Shown here: positions 18,535-27,223 of the stretch, piece after piece
How positions within the stretch are numbered: position 1 is the stretch's first letter
Layout: every line of letters starts with the position of its first letter
Assembly: GCF_008642335.1 (NCBI RefSeq)
Contig: NZ_CP029191.1
Location: forward strand, 248,001 to 312,000
Length of the DNA: 64,000 nucleotides
From: Streptomyces venezuelae
GTDB taxonomy: Bacteria > Actinomycetota > Actinomycetes > Streptomycetales > Streptomycetaceae
Reading direction: 5' to 3'
The notes under the pieces: model-generated
Databases searched by the model: none
What the model was told of the DNA's origin: nothing
What the model saw: only the letters and a program-made list of their open reading frames with translations
Position numbers and translations under genes: made by a program

Positions 18535-18585
18535 ACGTTCTCCTTCGTGCGGACAGGACATGCGGATTGCGGGCAACGCTCGGGC

Positions 18586-18620
18586 GGGTTCCGGGTTCCC
18601 GGGTTCCCGGGTTCCCGGGA
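18586..18620. repeat. GGGTTCCC tandem repeat between mannosidase and isomerase genes
   Basis: About four 8-bp copies of GGGTTCCC fill the short gap right after the alpha-mannosidase stop codon. The unit contains CCCGGG and can fold on itself in several registers, so it could act as an mRNA processing or pausing element within the operon. Confidence 0.75.
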
Positions 18621-18621
18621 G

Positions 18622-21600
18622 TCAGGGACGTACGAAGAGCACCGCCGTCGTGCCGAGCGTCGGCACGTCGAGGGTCGTCTCGCCGTCCGCGTGGGGCAGC
18701 CGGTCGGACGCGGTGCCGAGGTAGTCCGCCCGGTGCGCGGCGGCGACCGGGAAGCGGGTGCGGATACGGCAGGTCAGGGGCTGTTCCGCGAACGACTGGA
18801 GGCGCAGCAGGACGCGGCCGGGGCGCGGTGTCGTGGCGCCGACGAGCCGGACGCGCGGGTCGTCGATGTCGACGAAGGAGTGGGCGTCGGGCAGGTCCGG
18901 CGCGCCGTCCGAGCTCCCCCGGGCTCGGACGGCGCGCATCGGGCGGCTCCAGGCGGCGGCCGTCTGTGGCCCGAGGCCGCCGGCACCGGAACCGCTGGTA
19001 CAGGAGCCGTCGGCACCGGAACCGCTTGCCAGGCTGTAGCGGTAGGTGAATGCGAAGCCCTGCTCGGCGGGGAAGTTGGTGTCCCACAGGTTGTTGTGGA
19101 TCCAGGAGAAGACGGTGGCGGGCTCGTCGTGGCCCATGGTCTTCGGGAACGGCGCGTAGGGCAGGGCGATGTTGCCGAACTGGACGAGTGGCGCGTCCTG
19201 CGTCGACCAGGCCACCGTCAGCTCGTCGTCGCCGAGTGTCACCCAGCGCCGCACCGCCCGCATGTGCAGCGCGGAGCCGGGCACGACGGGCAGCCCGGTG
19301 CCCGTGACGCCGCCCGACGCCTCCATGCGGACGACCGGATCGTTGAAAGCGAAGGGGAACGCGAAATAGGCGCTCTCCTTGCCGAGTCGGGCGTCCTTGT
19401 CCAGGCGGTTCTCGATGTCGAGGCGGGGCACGCCGTGCCGGAGCGTGAGCGTGGTGCGCAGCCGGTTGGCGCCCGCCGGGCGGGTCTCGTAGGTGAGCGA
19501 TTCCGCGGTGGGCGTGGAGCGGCGGGCGATGAGCGCGGCGGGCGGCGGGACGGCACGGGCGCCGAGGTGTTCGAGGCGGTCGGACGCGGTGGTGCGGCTG
19601 GAGTTGTGATTGAAGGCGCCCGCGGTGGTGTAGCTGTCGTGGAGGTAGCCGTTGAAGCCGGTGATGGCGTCCTGGCGGACGAGTTCGCGGCCGGTCCTCC
19701 TGTCGGTGATGGAGGCGACGCAGGCGTGCGCGAGGTCGACGCGGACCGTGAAGTACTCGTTCTCCAGGAGGGTGGGGTCGGGGTGCGCGTGCGCTTCGGC
19801 CGCGGTGTCCGCGGGGTCCTCGCGTTCGGTGCCGCCGGTCGGGTTCCAGCCGGTGGCGGTCTTCACCGTCGAGCTCCGCCGTTCTTCAAGGGACTCGTGG
19901 GACTCGTGAGGCTCGTCGGGCACGGCGATGACGTCGAGGCGCACCGTCCCCGCGGGCGGCACGTCGTCGAGGCGGACGAGAAGGAAACGGCCCGCGTCGC
20001 GGTGGTCGTCGTTGGTCTGCGGCTGCTCCTCGTAGGGGAGGCGGCGTCCGTCGCGGGCGTCGCGGACGGTGACGCGCTGTTCGAGTGGCACGGTGCTTTC
20101 GGGCAGGAAGACGCGGACGACGTCGGTGCGCGGCCATGAGCAGGTGTTGACGACGTGATACGTGGCCGCCGCGTCCGGCGCCGCGGCGAGCCGCTGTCCG
20201 AGTCGGGCGCTCGCACGGGCGAGGAGCGCGTTGCCGTCGTCGTGGGCGCGCATCGCCTGCCCGTACTTCCAGTGCCACTGGTGCTCCCCGGAGTGGCCGC
20301 CCTCGTCGCCGTGGGTCCACGGGTCGCCGGCGCCCCAGGTGTGCTCGTCGAAGAGCGACACCGCCTCGTAGACCCCGGCGGCGTCCCTGCTGTCGTCCTC
20401 GGCCCCCGTGGCGCCGAGGAGGGCGGCGAACGTGCCGATGGTCTGGGCGTCGGCGACCACGGACTGGGCGGTCCTGGCCAGGGACAGCGGGCGCGCCCCC
20501 GAGCCGACCCCGTCGACCCACCAGTCGGTCCAGTCGCCCTCGAAGGTGCGGATCTCGCCGCCGAGCCTGGCCTCGGCGTCGGTGAAGAAGTCCTCGTTGC
20601 GGGAGAGCCGCAGTCGCGGGAAGGCCCAGGTGTCGTTCCAGCGGCGGACGGTGTCGGCGATGATGCGGCGGGGCGGCGCGTTGTCGCCGAACTTGCCCTG
20701 GACGCGCAGGTGGAGGACGTCCCACGGGTAGGGCTCGCGTTTGACCTCGGTGTGGTCCATGGCCCAGCCGAAGATGCCGCCGCGGTAGGGGTAGGGGTGG
20801 GTGGCGAGGGAGGTCAGGTAGGCGGGGAGCAGGTCGTCGACGTCCGCGTAGTCCGTGTCGAAGCCGAGGAGCGGGCCTTCCATGTAGGCGAGGCCGTGCG
20901 GGGTGTCGGTGACCCACACCAGGACGCTGTTGCCGCTCGGCGCGCGCCACCGGAAGAGGCGGGGCAGTTTCTCGCCGCCGACCAGGTGGGGGACGGAGCG
21001 TCCGGCCCAGTTGTGCGCCACGGACAGGTACGTGACGCCCGCAGCGGCGAGGGCGTCGACGAGTCCGACGACCGCGCCGGGCACGTCGGTCTGCATGGCG
21101 GAGGTGAAGTCGACGCCGTGTGCGTCGCGGACGGTGCGGGCGAGGCGCAGGAGTTCGTGCAGTTCGTCCGTGGAGCAGGTCTCGGTGTGCAGGTTGAACG
21201 GCAGCGCGGTCAGTTCGATGCGTCCCTCGCGGACCCGTCGTACGAACTCCTCGACCTGTTCGGCCGGACGCGCGTCGGCCCACTGCTGGAACGACCACAA
21301 CGACTCGACGCACCACCGGAACTGTGACGCGGCGGGCCAGTCGTCGGTCGCGCGGGTGAGTTCCAGGCAGGAGTCGAGGAACGACAGGTGCTCGGCGAGG
21401 ACCTGCCCCTGCGGGTCGGTGTAGCCGATGTCGAGGTGGGAGTGGTGGACGAGGTGGAGGGTCCAGCGGCGCTGCGGGGTCAGACGTACGTCGATGCCGT
21501 CCCGTGTGTCGGGGAGGCCGATGGTGACGCGGGCCGGTGCGTCGACGGCGGGCAGCAGCAGCCGTACGGAGCGGCCGGGCCCGGCGACGCGCTCGCAGCG

Positions 21601-21846
21601 CAGGGCCGCGCCGGACTCCGTACGTACGCTCAACTCCCCCGGTGGCGCGGTGCCGTTGACGGTCGCGACCCGCAGGGACTGGAGCAGCGTGCCGTCGTCG
21701 GCGTACCGCATGAGGGGTTCCTCGGTGAGCCGCAGGGCGGTGCCGTCCGCGAGCGTTCCCTCGGCGCTCACGACGTCGGCGCGCAGGCTCGCGCGGATCC
21801 GGTCGTCGTCCCAGTCGGTGGTGCGGACCAGAGCCCGTGTCGTCAT
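18622..21846 (-). CDS. Alpha-mannosidase, glycoside hydrolase family 38
   Basis: A 1074-residue enzyme without a signal peptide, so cytoplasmic. The GH38 zinc site HSHLDIGYT is at 135-143 and the nucleophile region MQTDVPG at 251-257 (D254 as likely nucleophile). Middle and C-terminal beta domains include NEYFTVRVDLAHACVASITD, LDIENRLDKDARLGKESAYFAFPF and a Gly/Ser/Ala-rich insertion near residue 945 (SGSGADG..SGSGAGG). It probably trims alpha-mannosides imported by the adjacent ABC system. It lies 34 bases after the second permease and 87 bases before the isomerase. Confidence 0.92.
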   Translation of the reverse strand: MTTRALVRTTDWDDDRIRASLRADVVSAEGTLADGTALRLTEEPLMRYADDGTLLQSLRVATVNGTAPPGELSVRTESGAALRCERVAGPGRSVRLLLPAVDAPARVTIGLPDTRDGIDVRLTPQRRWTLHLVHHSHLDIGYTDPQGQVLAEHLSFLDSCLELTRATDDWPAASQFRWCVESLWSFQQWADARPAEQVEEFVRRVREGRIELTALPFNLHTETCSTDELHELLRLARTVRDAHGVDFTSAMQTDVPGAVVGLVDALAAAGVTYLSVAHNWAGRSVPHLVGGEKLPRLFRWRAPSGNSVLVWVTDTPHGLAYMEGPLLGFDTDYADVDDLLPAYLTSLATHPYPYRGGIFGWAMDHTEVKREPYPWDVLHLRVQGKFGDNAPPRRIIADTVRRWNDTWAFPRLRLSRNEDFFTDAEARLGGEIRTFEGDWTDWWVDGVGSGARPLSLARTAQSVVADAQTIGTFAALLGATGAEDDSRDAAGVYEAVSLFDEHTWGAGDPWTHGDEGGHSGEHQWHWKYGQAMRAHDDGNALLARASARLGQRLAAAPDAAATYHVVNTCSWPRTDVVRVFLPESTVPLEQRVTVRDARDGRRLPYEEQPQTNDDHRDAGRFLLVRLDDVPPAGTVRLDVIAVPDEPHESHESLEERRSSTVKTATGWNPTGGTEREDPADTAAEAHAHPDPTLLENEYFTVRVDLAHACVASITDRRTGRELVRQDAITGFNGYLHDSYTTAGAFNHNSSRTTASDRLEHLGARAVPPPAALIARRSTPTAESLTYETRPAGANRLRTTLTLRHGVPRLDIENRLDKDARLGKESAYFAFPFAFNDPVVRMEASGGVTGTGLPVVPGSALHMRAVRRWVTLGDDELTVAWSTQDAPLVQFGNIALPYAPFPKTMGHDEPATVFSWIHNNLWDTNFPAEQGFAFTYRYSLASGSGADGSCTSGSGAGGLGPQTAAAWSRPMRAVRARGSSDGAPDLPDAHSFVDIDDPRVRLVGATTPRPGRVLLRLQSFAEQPLTCRIRTRFPVAAAHRADYLGTASDRLPHADGETTLDVPTLGTTAVLFVRP

Positions 21847-21880
21847 GCGGATCTCTCCCGGGGGAAGGGGGCGTGTCGGG

Positions 21881-22693
21881 TCAGCGGGCGGATGCGGTGA
21901 TGCCGCGCAGGAACAGGCCGCGGAACACCAGGAAGAGGAGCAGCGTCGGCACGGACACGATGAGCGCGCCGGCCAGGATGACGGGCGGTCCCGTCGACGC
22001 GTAGGCGTTGTTGAGGGTGGTCAGGGCGGCCATGACGGGCTGAACGTCGGGGCTGCGGCTGAGGGTGATGCCGAGGAGGAGGTCGTTCCAGACGGCGGTG
22101 AACTGGAAGATGAAGGCCGCGCCGAGCCCCGCCCTCATGAGCGGCACGTGGATGCGCCAGAAGATCCGCCCGAACGACGCGCCGTCGATCAGCGCCGCCT
22201 CGGTCAGCTCGGGCGACATGGTCGTCATCTGGTTGCGGACGAGGAAGAACGCGAAGGGCACGGCCCATGCCGCGTACACGAGCATCAGGCCGATCCTGGT
22301 GTCGTACAGGCCCGCGTCGGCGTAGAGGCCGAAGAGCGGCGCGAGGAACATCTGCAGCGGGAACAGCGTGCCGGAGTAGATCAGCCAGAACCAGAACGCG
22401 GGCCTGGGGATGGGCAGGACGACGACGGCGAACGCCGCCATGGCCGCCACGAGGACGGCGACCAGGCCGCACACGACGGCGTAGAGCAGCGAGGCCTGGA
22501 AGCTGTCGCCGATGCCCGCCACGTCCCAGGCGGTCTTGACGTTCTCCCACAGGCCGAGGCCCTGGACGGTCCACTCGGGTTTGCCCACGTACTCGGCGGC
22601 CGGGGTGAGGGCGTTGACGACCAGCAGGTACAGCGGGATCAGCCAGAGCACCACGCATCCGGCGACGAAGACGTTGCGCACCGTGCGTCCCAT
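21881..22693 (-). CDS. Carbohydrate ABC transporter permease (MalG-like)
   Basis: A 270-residue inner-membrane permease with six predicted helices. The CUT1 EAA loop is EAALIDGASFGRIFWRIHVPLMRAG, near residue 165-190, which docks the ATPase. It starts 9 bases after the first permease stop, so the two pair as a heterodimer. No ATPase gene occurs in the cluster; Streptomyces CUT1 importers commonly share MsiK encoded elsewhere. Likely cargo, from the operon, is a manno-oligosaccharide or mannoside. Confidence 0.92.
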   Translation of the reverse strand: MGRTVRNVFVAGCVVLWLIPLYLLVVNALTPAAEYVGKPEWTVQGLGLWENVKTAWDVAGIGDSFQASLLYAVVCGLVAVLVAAMAAFAVVVLPIPRPAFWFWLIYSGTLFPLQMFLAPLFGLYADAGLYDTRIGLMLVYAAWAVPFAFFLVRNQMTTMSPELTEAALIDGASFGRIFWRIHVPLMRAGLGAAFIFQFTAVWNDLLLGITLSRSPDVQPVMAALTTLNNAYASTGPPVILAGALIVSVPTLLLFLVFRGLFLRGITASAR

Positions 22694-22702
22694 GGCCCCT
22701 CC

Positions 22703-23677
22703 TCAGCTCTTCGCCGTGCCGGTGTCGGGCATCTGGTGGCGCAGGTACATCCAGGACGAGGCGACGACGATCGCGGAGAGGACGAGCGCGATCGCCGAGC
22801 CGTAGCCCACGTGGAACAGCCGGAACGTCTCGCGGTACATGCTCAGCGCGAGGGTCTCCGAGGAGCGGGACGGGCCGCCCTTGGTGAGGATCCAGATCAT
22901 GTCGAACGCCTTGAGGCTGTTGACGATGGCCATGCCGACCACCACGACGGTCACGGCGCGCAGTTGGGGCAGGGTGATGTGCCGGAACATGCGCCAGCCG
23001 CTCGCGCCGTCCAGTTCGGCGGCCTCGACGGTCTCGCGCGGGATGGCGCGCAGGCCGATCGCGAAGAGGACGACGTTCAGGCCGGTGGCCTGCCAGGTGC
23101 TGGCGACGATCATCGCGAGGGTGTTCTGCGGCCACTCCAGGAGCCACGTCTGCGCCCAGCTGTCGAGGCCGACGCCGCGCAGCACCTGGTTGACCGCGCC
23201 GTCGGACGTCAGCATGAAGTTCCACAGCACGGCGGTGGCCGCGCCCGAGATCGCGAACGGCAGCACGATGATCAGCTGCGCGATGCCGCCGAACCGCATC
23301 CGGTGGGTGGCGACGGCGATGAGGAGTCCGGCCAGGACGGGCAGGAGCAGGGTCCCCGCCACCCACATCAGCGTGTTGAGGACCGACCTGCCGAAGACCG
23401 GGTCGTCGGCGAGGCGGGCGTAGTTGTCGAGCCCGGTGTAGCTGCTGGTGAAGCCGTTGTCCTCGAAGAGGCTTCCGTAGACGCTGCGGAAGAACGGGTA
23501 GACGAGCAGGACACCGACGAGAGCGAAGGCGGGCAGCGCCCAGGGCAGGGCGGCGAGGGGGCCGCCGAGCCTGCCGCCGCCCGCCTTCGCGGCCTGGTGC
23601 GGGGTGCGCGTGGGCACCCTGCGGCGCACACGGACGGGCTTCGTCGCGCCGTGTGCCGGGGTCGCGGTTCCGGTCAT
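22703..23677 (-). CDS. Carbohydrate ABC transporter permease (MalF-like)
   Basis: A 324-residue permease with a 40-residue basic cytosolic N-terminus and six helices. The EAA loop reads ETVEAAELDGASGWRMFRHITLPQLR. The ATG overlaps the stop of the binding-protein gene by four bases (ATGA), so translation is coupled. It forms the membrane channel with the MalG-like subunit that follows. Confidence 0.92.
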   Translation of the reverse strand: MTGTATPAHGATKPVRVRRRVPTRTPHQAAKAGGGRLGGPLAALPWALPAFALVGVLLVYPFFRSVYGSLFEDNGFTSSYTGLDNYARLADDPVFGRSVLNTLMWVAGTLLLPVLAGLLIAVATHRMRFGGIAQLIIVLPFAISGAATAVLWNFMLTSDGAVNQVLRGVGLDSWAQTWLLEWPQNTLAMIVASTWQATGLNVVLFAIGLRAIPRETVEAAELDGASGWRMFRHITLPQLRAVTVVVVGMAIVNSLKAFDMIWILTKGGPSRSSETLALSMYRETFRLFHVGYGSAIALVLSAIVVASSWMYLRHQMPDTGTAKS

Positions 23678-24960
23678 GTCTCCTCCGCCTCCCGCCAGAC
23701 CTGCCAGGCGTCGTCGGCGCGGTCCTGCATGGTGCGGAGCGTCTCGCGGTATGAGGACGGGTTCAGCAGGAAGCCGGCGAGGTCGTCGACGGTCGCCTCG
23801 ACGAGTTCGGGCGGGCCCTGTTCCCAGAAGCGGTTGAGGAGCCACAGTCTGTCACCGCGCACCTTCTCGGCGAGGCCTGCGATGACGGGGTTGGCGGGTG
23901 CGACCTTCGGGTTGGGGCAGCCGTCCTGGAGAGTGTGCGAGAACGCCTTCATGACGGTGGGGTGCAGCCAGGTCCCGGTGGCCTTCAGCGCCTCGGTGCG
24001 GTCGGGGCCCTTGACGGTGGCGACGAGGGCGCTGGACTCGAAGACGACGCTGGGGCGGGCGCCGGGGTCGGCCATGGGGAGCACGAACGCGTCGAGGTTC
24101 TTGCCGGGTCTGCCGCCCGCGGCCGCGAGGGTGGAGCCGAGCCAGGTGCCGCAGGCGACCATGCCCACCGTGCCGCGCACCAGGGCGGCGGCCGCGTCGG
24201 TGTGGCTCAGGTCCATGGGTGTGAACCAGTCCTTGTCGAAGAAGGAGGCGATGGTGCGCAGGGCGCGTTCGGCCCGCGGGTCGGTGTAGCGCTCGCGGCC
24301 GTTCATCAGGTCCTGGTAGAACCGCGGGTCCTGGCGGCTGAGGATCTCCTGGAACCAGATGAAGGAGGGCCAGCGGTCGGCCGCGGTGCCGTGCAGCGGC
24401 GTGATGCCCGCCTTCTTCAGGCGCCCGCACGCGCCGAGGAACCCGTCCCAGGTCTGCGGGGCCTCGATGCCGTGCTCGCGGAAGACCTGCGGGTTGTAGA
24501 AGATCACCCAGTAGGCGAGGTTCATCGGCAGGCCGTACACGCGTCGCCGGTAGGTGAACGCCTCCCGCAGCGAGGGTTCCACCCAGCCCCTGGCGGCGGC
24601 CCTGTCCCACTGGCCCGTCAGGTCCTCGATGCCTCCGGTGCGGGCCAGGTCCTGGAGCCGGTAGCCGGACCAGTACTTGAGCATGTCCGGCGTCTTGTCG
24701 GTGCGCAGCGAGGACCGCACGATCTGCTCGAACGACTCGAGGGACGGGTTGACCTCGGGCACCAGGCGCAGCGCCGCGACGGACTTCATGGCCGCCCCCG
24801 CGGCGGTCATCGGCTTCTCCCAGGCGGTGCTGTCGCCGAGCACGGCGACCTCGCCCGAGGGCAGTCCCTCGGCGGTGGCGCAGGCGGTGGCGAGCGCGCC
24901 GGCCGCTGCGGCGACGAGCAGGGTGCGGCGGTCCATCGACGCGTGACGACTACCTGACAT
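23674..24960 (-). CDS. Extracellular sugar-binding lipoprotein of the mannoside importer
   Basis: A 428-residue family 1 solute-binding protein and the first gene of the operon. The ATG at 24960 follows GAGGGAGCC. The signal region RRTLLVAAAAGALATACA contains a twin Arg and ends with a Cys that could be lipidated, although LATAC is a loose lipobox. Mature features fit CUT1 binding proteins: DMLKYWSGYRLQDLA, GLPMNLAYWVIFYNPQVFREHGIEAPQTWDGFL, and DKDWFTPMDLSHTDAAAALVRGTVGMVACGTW. An upstream GTG is possible but would put the LacI-type palindrome inside the gene. Confidence 0.9.
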   Translation of the reverse strand: MSGSRHASMDRRTLLVAAAAGALATACATAEGLPSGEVAVLGDSTAWEKPMTAAGAAMKSVAALRLVPEVNPSLESFEQIVRSSLRTDKTPDMLKYWSGYRLQDLARTGGIEDLTGQWDRAAARGWVEPSLREAFTYRRRVYGLPMNLAYWVIFYNPQVFREHGIEAPQTWDGFLGACGRLKKAGITPLHGTAADRWPSFIWFQEILSRQDPRFYQDLMNGRERYTDPRAERALRTIASFFDKDWFTPMDLSHTDAAAALVRGTVGMVACGTWLGSTLAAAGGRPGKNLDAFVLPMADPGARPSVVFESSALVATVKGPDRTEALKATGTWLHPTVMKAFSHTLQDGCPNPKVAPANPVIAGLAEKVRGDRLWLLNRFWEQGPPELVEATVDDLAGFLLNPSSYRETLRTMQDRADDAWQVWREAEET

Positions 24961-24992
24961 GGATGGCTCCCTCAGGTGTGCCTGCTGCCCCT

Positions 24993-25006
24993 TGTTAGCG
25001 TTAACA
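24993..25006. promoter_or_regulatory. LacI-type operator TGTTA-GCGT-TAACA
   Basis: A 14-bp palindrome with 5-bp arms, 33 bases upstream of the binding-protein start. TTAACG/CGTTAA-type centres are usual for LacI-family repressors of Streptomyces sugar operons. The operon's own LacI gene is the obvious candidate to bind it. Confidence 0.6.
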
Positions 25007-25096
25007 CGGGCATCTTGGAGCTTCACCGGGGGCGCGTCGGATGTCAATGGGGCGGGAGCCGGCCGGGACGCGAACTCGCCCTTGGATCAGGGGTGT

Positions 25097-25861
25097 TCAG
25101 GACGGGTGGGACAGCCGGTCGATCTCCCGGACGACGTACTGGGCGTGCGGTTTCACCTGCGGGAGGAGGTCGTCCCAGCGCTCCTCCGCCAGGCCGAGGT
25201 AGACGGCGCGGGCGCGGGCCATAACCGGCCGGTGTTCGACGGGAAGACGGGCGAGGACCCAGTCGGCCGCCGCGTCCTTGGACGTGATGTCGCCCGTCGC
25301 GAGCGTCGTCCAGATGCGGGCGAGGGTGAGCAGGACGTTGCGGGTGTCGGTGTCCAGCTCGGCGAGCAGGCCGGGGACGCCGGCGACCATCGCTCGGGTG
25401 ACGTCCGCGGGCGGGACCGGGTCGAGGACCTGCTCCGGCGACGGCCCCCGGAGAGCGGTCCCGCCGCGCAGCACCATGGTGAGCAGGACCGCGAGGTCCG
25501 GGTCGGATCCGGGTTCGGGAGTCAGGCCGCGCAGGTACGCCTCGCGCAGCCACTCCCCGTACTGGAATTCGCTGCGGGGAGGGTACGTCCAGGGGCGGAC
25601 GTCGTCCTGGACGGTGACCGTCAGCTCGACGGGGCGCAGGGGCTCGCCCGGGGCGCCGCTGCCGGAGAGGGCGAGCAGCCCGTCGGTCAGGGCCTGGCGC
25701 TGTCCCGCGGTGGTGGGGCGGCGGGCGACGACGAGCAGGTCGATGTCGCTGTGCGGGCGCAGGCCGCCGAGGACGGCCGAGCCGTGCGGGTAGACGCCCA
25801 CGAGGTCGGCGTCGCCCAGCACGTCGCGCACCAGGCGCACCACGTTGTCGGTCTGCGTCAC
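25097..25861 (-). CDS. AadA-like aminoglycoside nucleotidyltransferase
   Basis: A 254-residue protein of the ANT(3'')/ANT(9) family. The nucleotidyltransferase core is GVYPHGSAVLGGLRPHSDID at about 22-41, with GS at 27-28 and the metal-binding pair D39/D41, and a third acidic residue E79 in RPVEL. The C-terminal helical domain contains RNVLLTLARIWTTLATGDITSKDAAADWVL, close to the AadA pattern that positions streptomycin or spectinomycin. The family adenylates these drugs; many chromosomal actinomycete copies are silent or have other substrates. It is not next to any mobile element, so it looks native. Confidence 0.85.
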   Translation of the reverse strand: MTQTDNVVRLVRDVLGDADLVGVYPHGSAVLGGLRPHSDIDLLVVARRPTTAGQRQALTDGLLALSGSGAPGEPLRPVELTVTVQDDVRPWTYPPRSEFQYGEWLREAYLRGLTPEPGSDPDLAVLLTMVLRGGTALRGPSPEQVLDPVPPADVTRAMVAGVPGLLAELDTDTRNVLLTLARIWTTLATGDITSKDAAADWVLARLPVEHRPVMARARAVYLGLAEERWDDLLPQVKPHAQYVVREIDRLSHPS

Positions 25862-25955
25862 TCGTCACTCCGTCCGCCTCGCGTCACCCTCGCCTCGCAT
25901 CGTAGGCGCGTGGCGGGCCCGGCCGTGCGCAGGGCCGGGTCCGCCTGGCGCCGGA

Positions 25956-26426
25956 TCAGAACGGCTTGGTCGGCAGGTACTTGCCGTCAAGCGTGATCAC
26001 CGCGCGCTCGCCGCCCTCGGGGTCGGCGACCTTGCGTACGTCCAGCTTGAAGTTGATGGCGCTGATGATGCCGTCGCCGAACTGCTCGTGGACCAGGGCC
26101 TTCAGCGTGGTGCCGTAGACCTGGAGCATCTCGTAAAAGCGGTAGATCGTCGGGTCGGTCGGAACGGAGCCGGGGATGGAGCCGCGGGTCGGGATCGTCT
26201 GCAGCAGCGTCGCCGCCTCGTCGTCCAGGCCGAGCAGTTCGGCGACGGCCTTCGCGGCGGGTGCGGGAAGCGCGTGCTGGCCGAGCACCGCGGCGGTGAC
26301 GAAGGCGACGGACAGTCCCGCCGCGTCGGCGATCTGCTGCCAGGACAGGTCCTCGCGCACCTTGGCCTCGACGGCGCGGACCGCGAGGTTCTGGCGGGCG
26401 GTGGGGTCGAACTGGGCGTGGATCAT
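25956..26426 (-). CDS. cynS: Cyanate hydratase (cyanase)
   Basis: A 156-residue enzyme, exactly the length of E. coli CynS. The N-terminal HTH-like dimer domain precedes a highly conserved catalytic part: [16 protein letters not shown] with R96 and E99, and [12 protein letters not shown] with S122, the full catalytic set at the standard positions. It condenses cyanate with bicarbonate to give ammonia and two CO2 in a decameric complex. It lies 52 bases after cynT; the carbonic anhydrase recycles CO2 to bicarbonate so that cyanate breakdown is not limited. Confidence 0.97.
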   Translation of the reverse strand: MIHAQFDPTARQNLAVRAVEAKVREDLSWQQIADAAGLSVAFVTAAVLGQHALPAPAAKAVAELLGLDDEAATLLQTIPTRGSIPGSVPTDPTIYRFYEMLQVYGTTLKALVHEQFGDGIISAINFKLDVRKVADPEGGERAVITLDGKYLPTKPF

Positions 26427-26478
26427 GTGGGTGTCCTTTCGGGTTGTGGTGCAGGTATGAGGGGGGCGGTGCGGGGGC

Positions 26479-27120
26479 TCAGGCCGCCGCGGCCGCGGTG
26501 AGGTGCTCGACGGAGCCGGTGGGGATGTCGTAGACCCAGCCGTGCAGTGTCAGCTCGTCGCGGGCCAGGGCGCGGGCGACGGAGGGGTGGGTGGTGAGGC
26601 GGGTCAGCTGGGCGCGTACGTTCTCGCGCACGAGGGCCGGTACGCGGTCCGCCCCGGTCGCGGATTCGGGGGTACGGGCGACGGCGTCGTCCGCGTGGCG
26701 CAGCCATTCGGCGACGGCTGGGGCGCCGCTCAGGTCGTGCCCCTCGGCGAGGGCGGTCATGGCGCCGCACGCCGAATGGCCGCAGACCACGATGTGGGTG
26801 ACGCCGAGCACGGTCACCGCGTACTCGACACCGGCGGCCACGCCGTCGGCGGCGAACGGCGTGTGAGCCGGTACGAGGTTGCCCGCGGTGCGGATGACGA
26901 ACAGCTCGCCCGGCTCGCGCTGGGTGATCAGCTCGGGCACGACGCGGGCGTCCGAGCAGCCGATGAACAGCGTGTCCGGTGTGTGGCGTGCGGCCAGGCC
27001 CGCGAAGAGCTCCGCCTTGGCCGGGAAGACGTCCCGCTGGAAGCGTCTCAGCCCTGCCGCGAGGTCATGCGTGGGGTCATGCGTGGCGTCATGCGTGGTG
27101 TCTTGCGTGGAGTCCTGCAA
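26479..27120 (-). CDS. cynT: Beta-carbonic anhydrase of the cyanate operon
   Basis: A beta-class enzyme with zinc ligands C55, H115 and C118 and the D57/R59 dyad ([22 protein letters not shown]). I place the start at TTG 27120, 5 bases after AAGGGAG; GTG 27126 would overlap that site, and the longer frame from about 27177 would run over the promoter. Residues 3-19 are a Thr-His-Asp repeat ([13 protein letters not shown]) encoded by a 12-bp tandem repeat, an unusual N-terminal extension. It keeps up bicarbonate supply for CynS. Confidence 0.93.
   Translation of the reverse strand: MQDSTQDTTHDATHDPTHDLAAGLRRFQRDVFPAKAELFAGLAARHTPDTLFIGCSDARVVPELITQREPGELFVIRTAGNLVPAHTPFAADGVAAGVEYAVTVLGVTHIVVCGHSACGAMTALAEGHDLSGAPAVAEWLRHADDAVARTPESATGADRVPALVRENVRAQLTRLTTHPSVARALARDELTLHGWVYDIPTGSVEHLTAAAAA
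27064..27117. repeat. 12-bp tandem repeat inside the cynT 5' end
   Basis: Four full copies of GTCATGCGTGGG-type units plus a partial one. On the coding strand each adds four residues (T-H-D-x), so the repeat is in frame and can vary in length without disrupting the enzyme. Confidence 0.85.
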
Positions 27121-27163
27121 GGTCACTCCCTTCTCTCGTGAGAACAACCCTGCACGACCTGCA

Positions 27164-27215
27164 CCTATAGCGTCCAAGACGCGCTACCCATGTCTTCCAT
27201 CGATGGCATCTATAG
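27164..27215. promoter_or_regulatory. cynR-cynT divergent operator region
   Basis: The gap between the divergent cynT and cynR holds CTATAG palindromes at 27165-27170 and 27210-27215 and the palindromic core AGCGTCCAAGACGC at 27169-27182. The same 14 bases occur before the dehydrogenase-dctA operon. The first CTATAG overlaps the core. This arrangement fits a LysR recognition site with an activation site; the outer CTATAG lies 9 bases before the cynR start and would suit autorepression. Confidence 0.55.
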
Positions 27216-27223
27216 TTCGGCTC

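Noticed and set aside
21428..24289. A 953-codon plus-strand open frame opposite the mannosidase, permeases and binding-protein genes.
   Set aside because: Composition is typical of a GC-rich shadow (Arg, Gly, Asp, His repeats), and the opposite strand encodes recognised families throughout.
27121..27177. Extending cynT upstream to an ATG near 27177 (MDAIGAGRAGL...).
   Set aside because: That would place the shared palindrome, the cynT-proximal CTATAG box and the AAGGGAG ribosome site inside the coding region; TTG 27120 has the right spacing.
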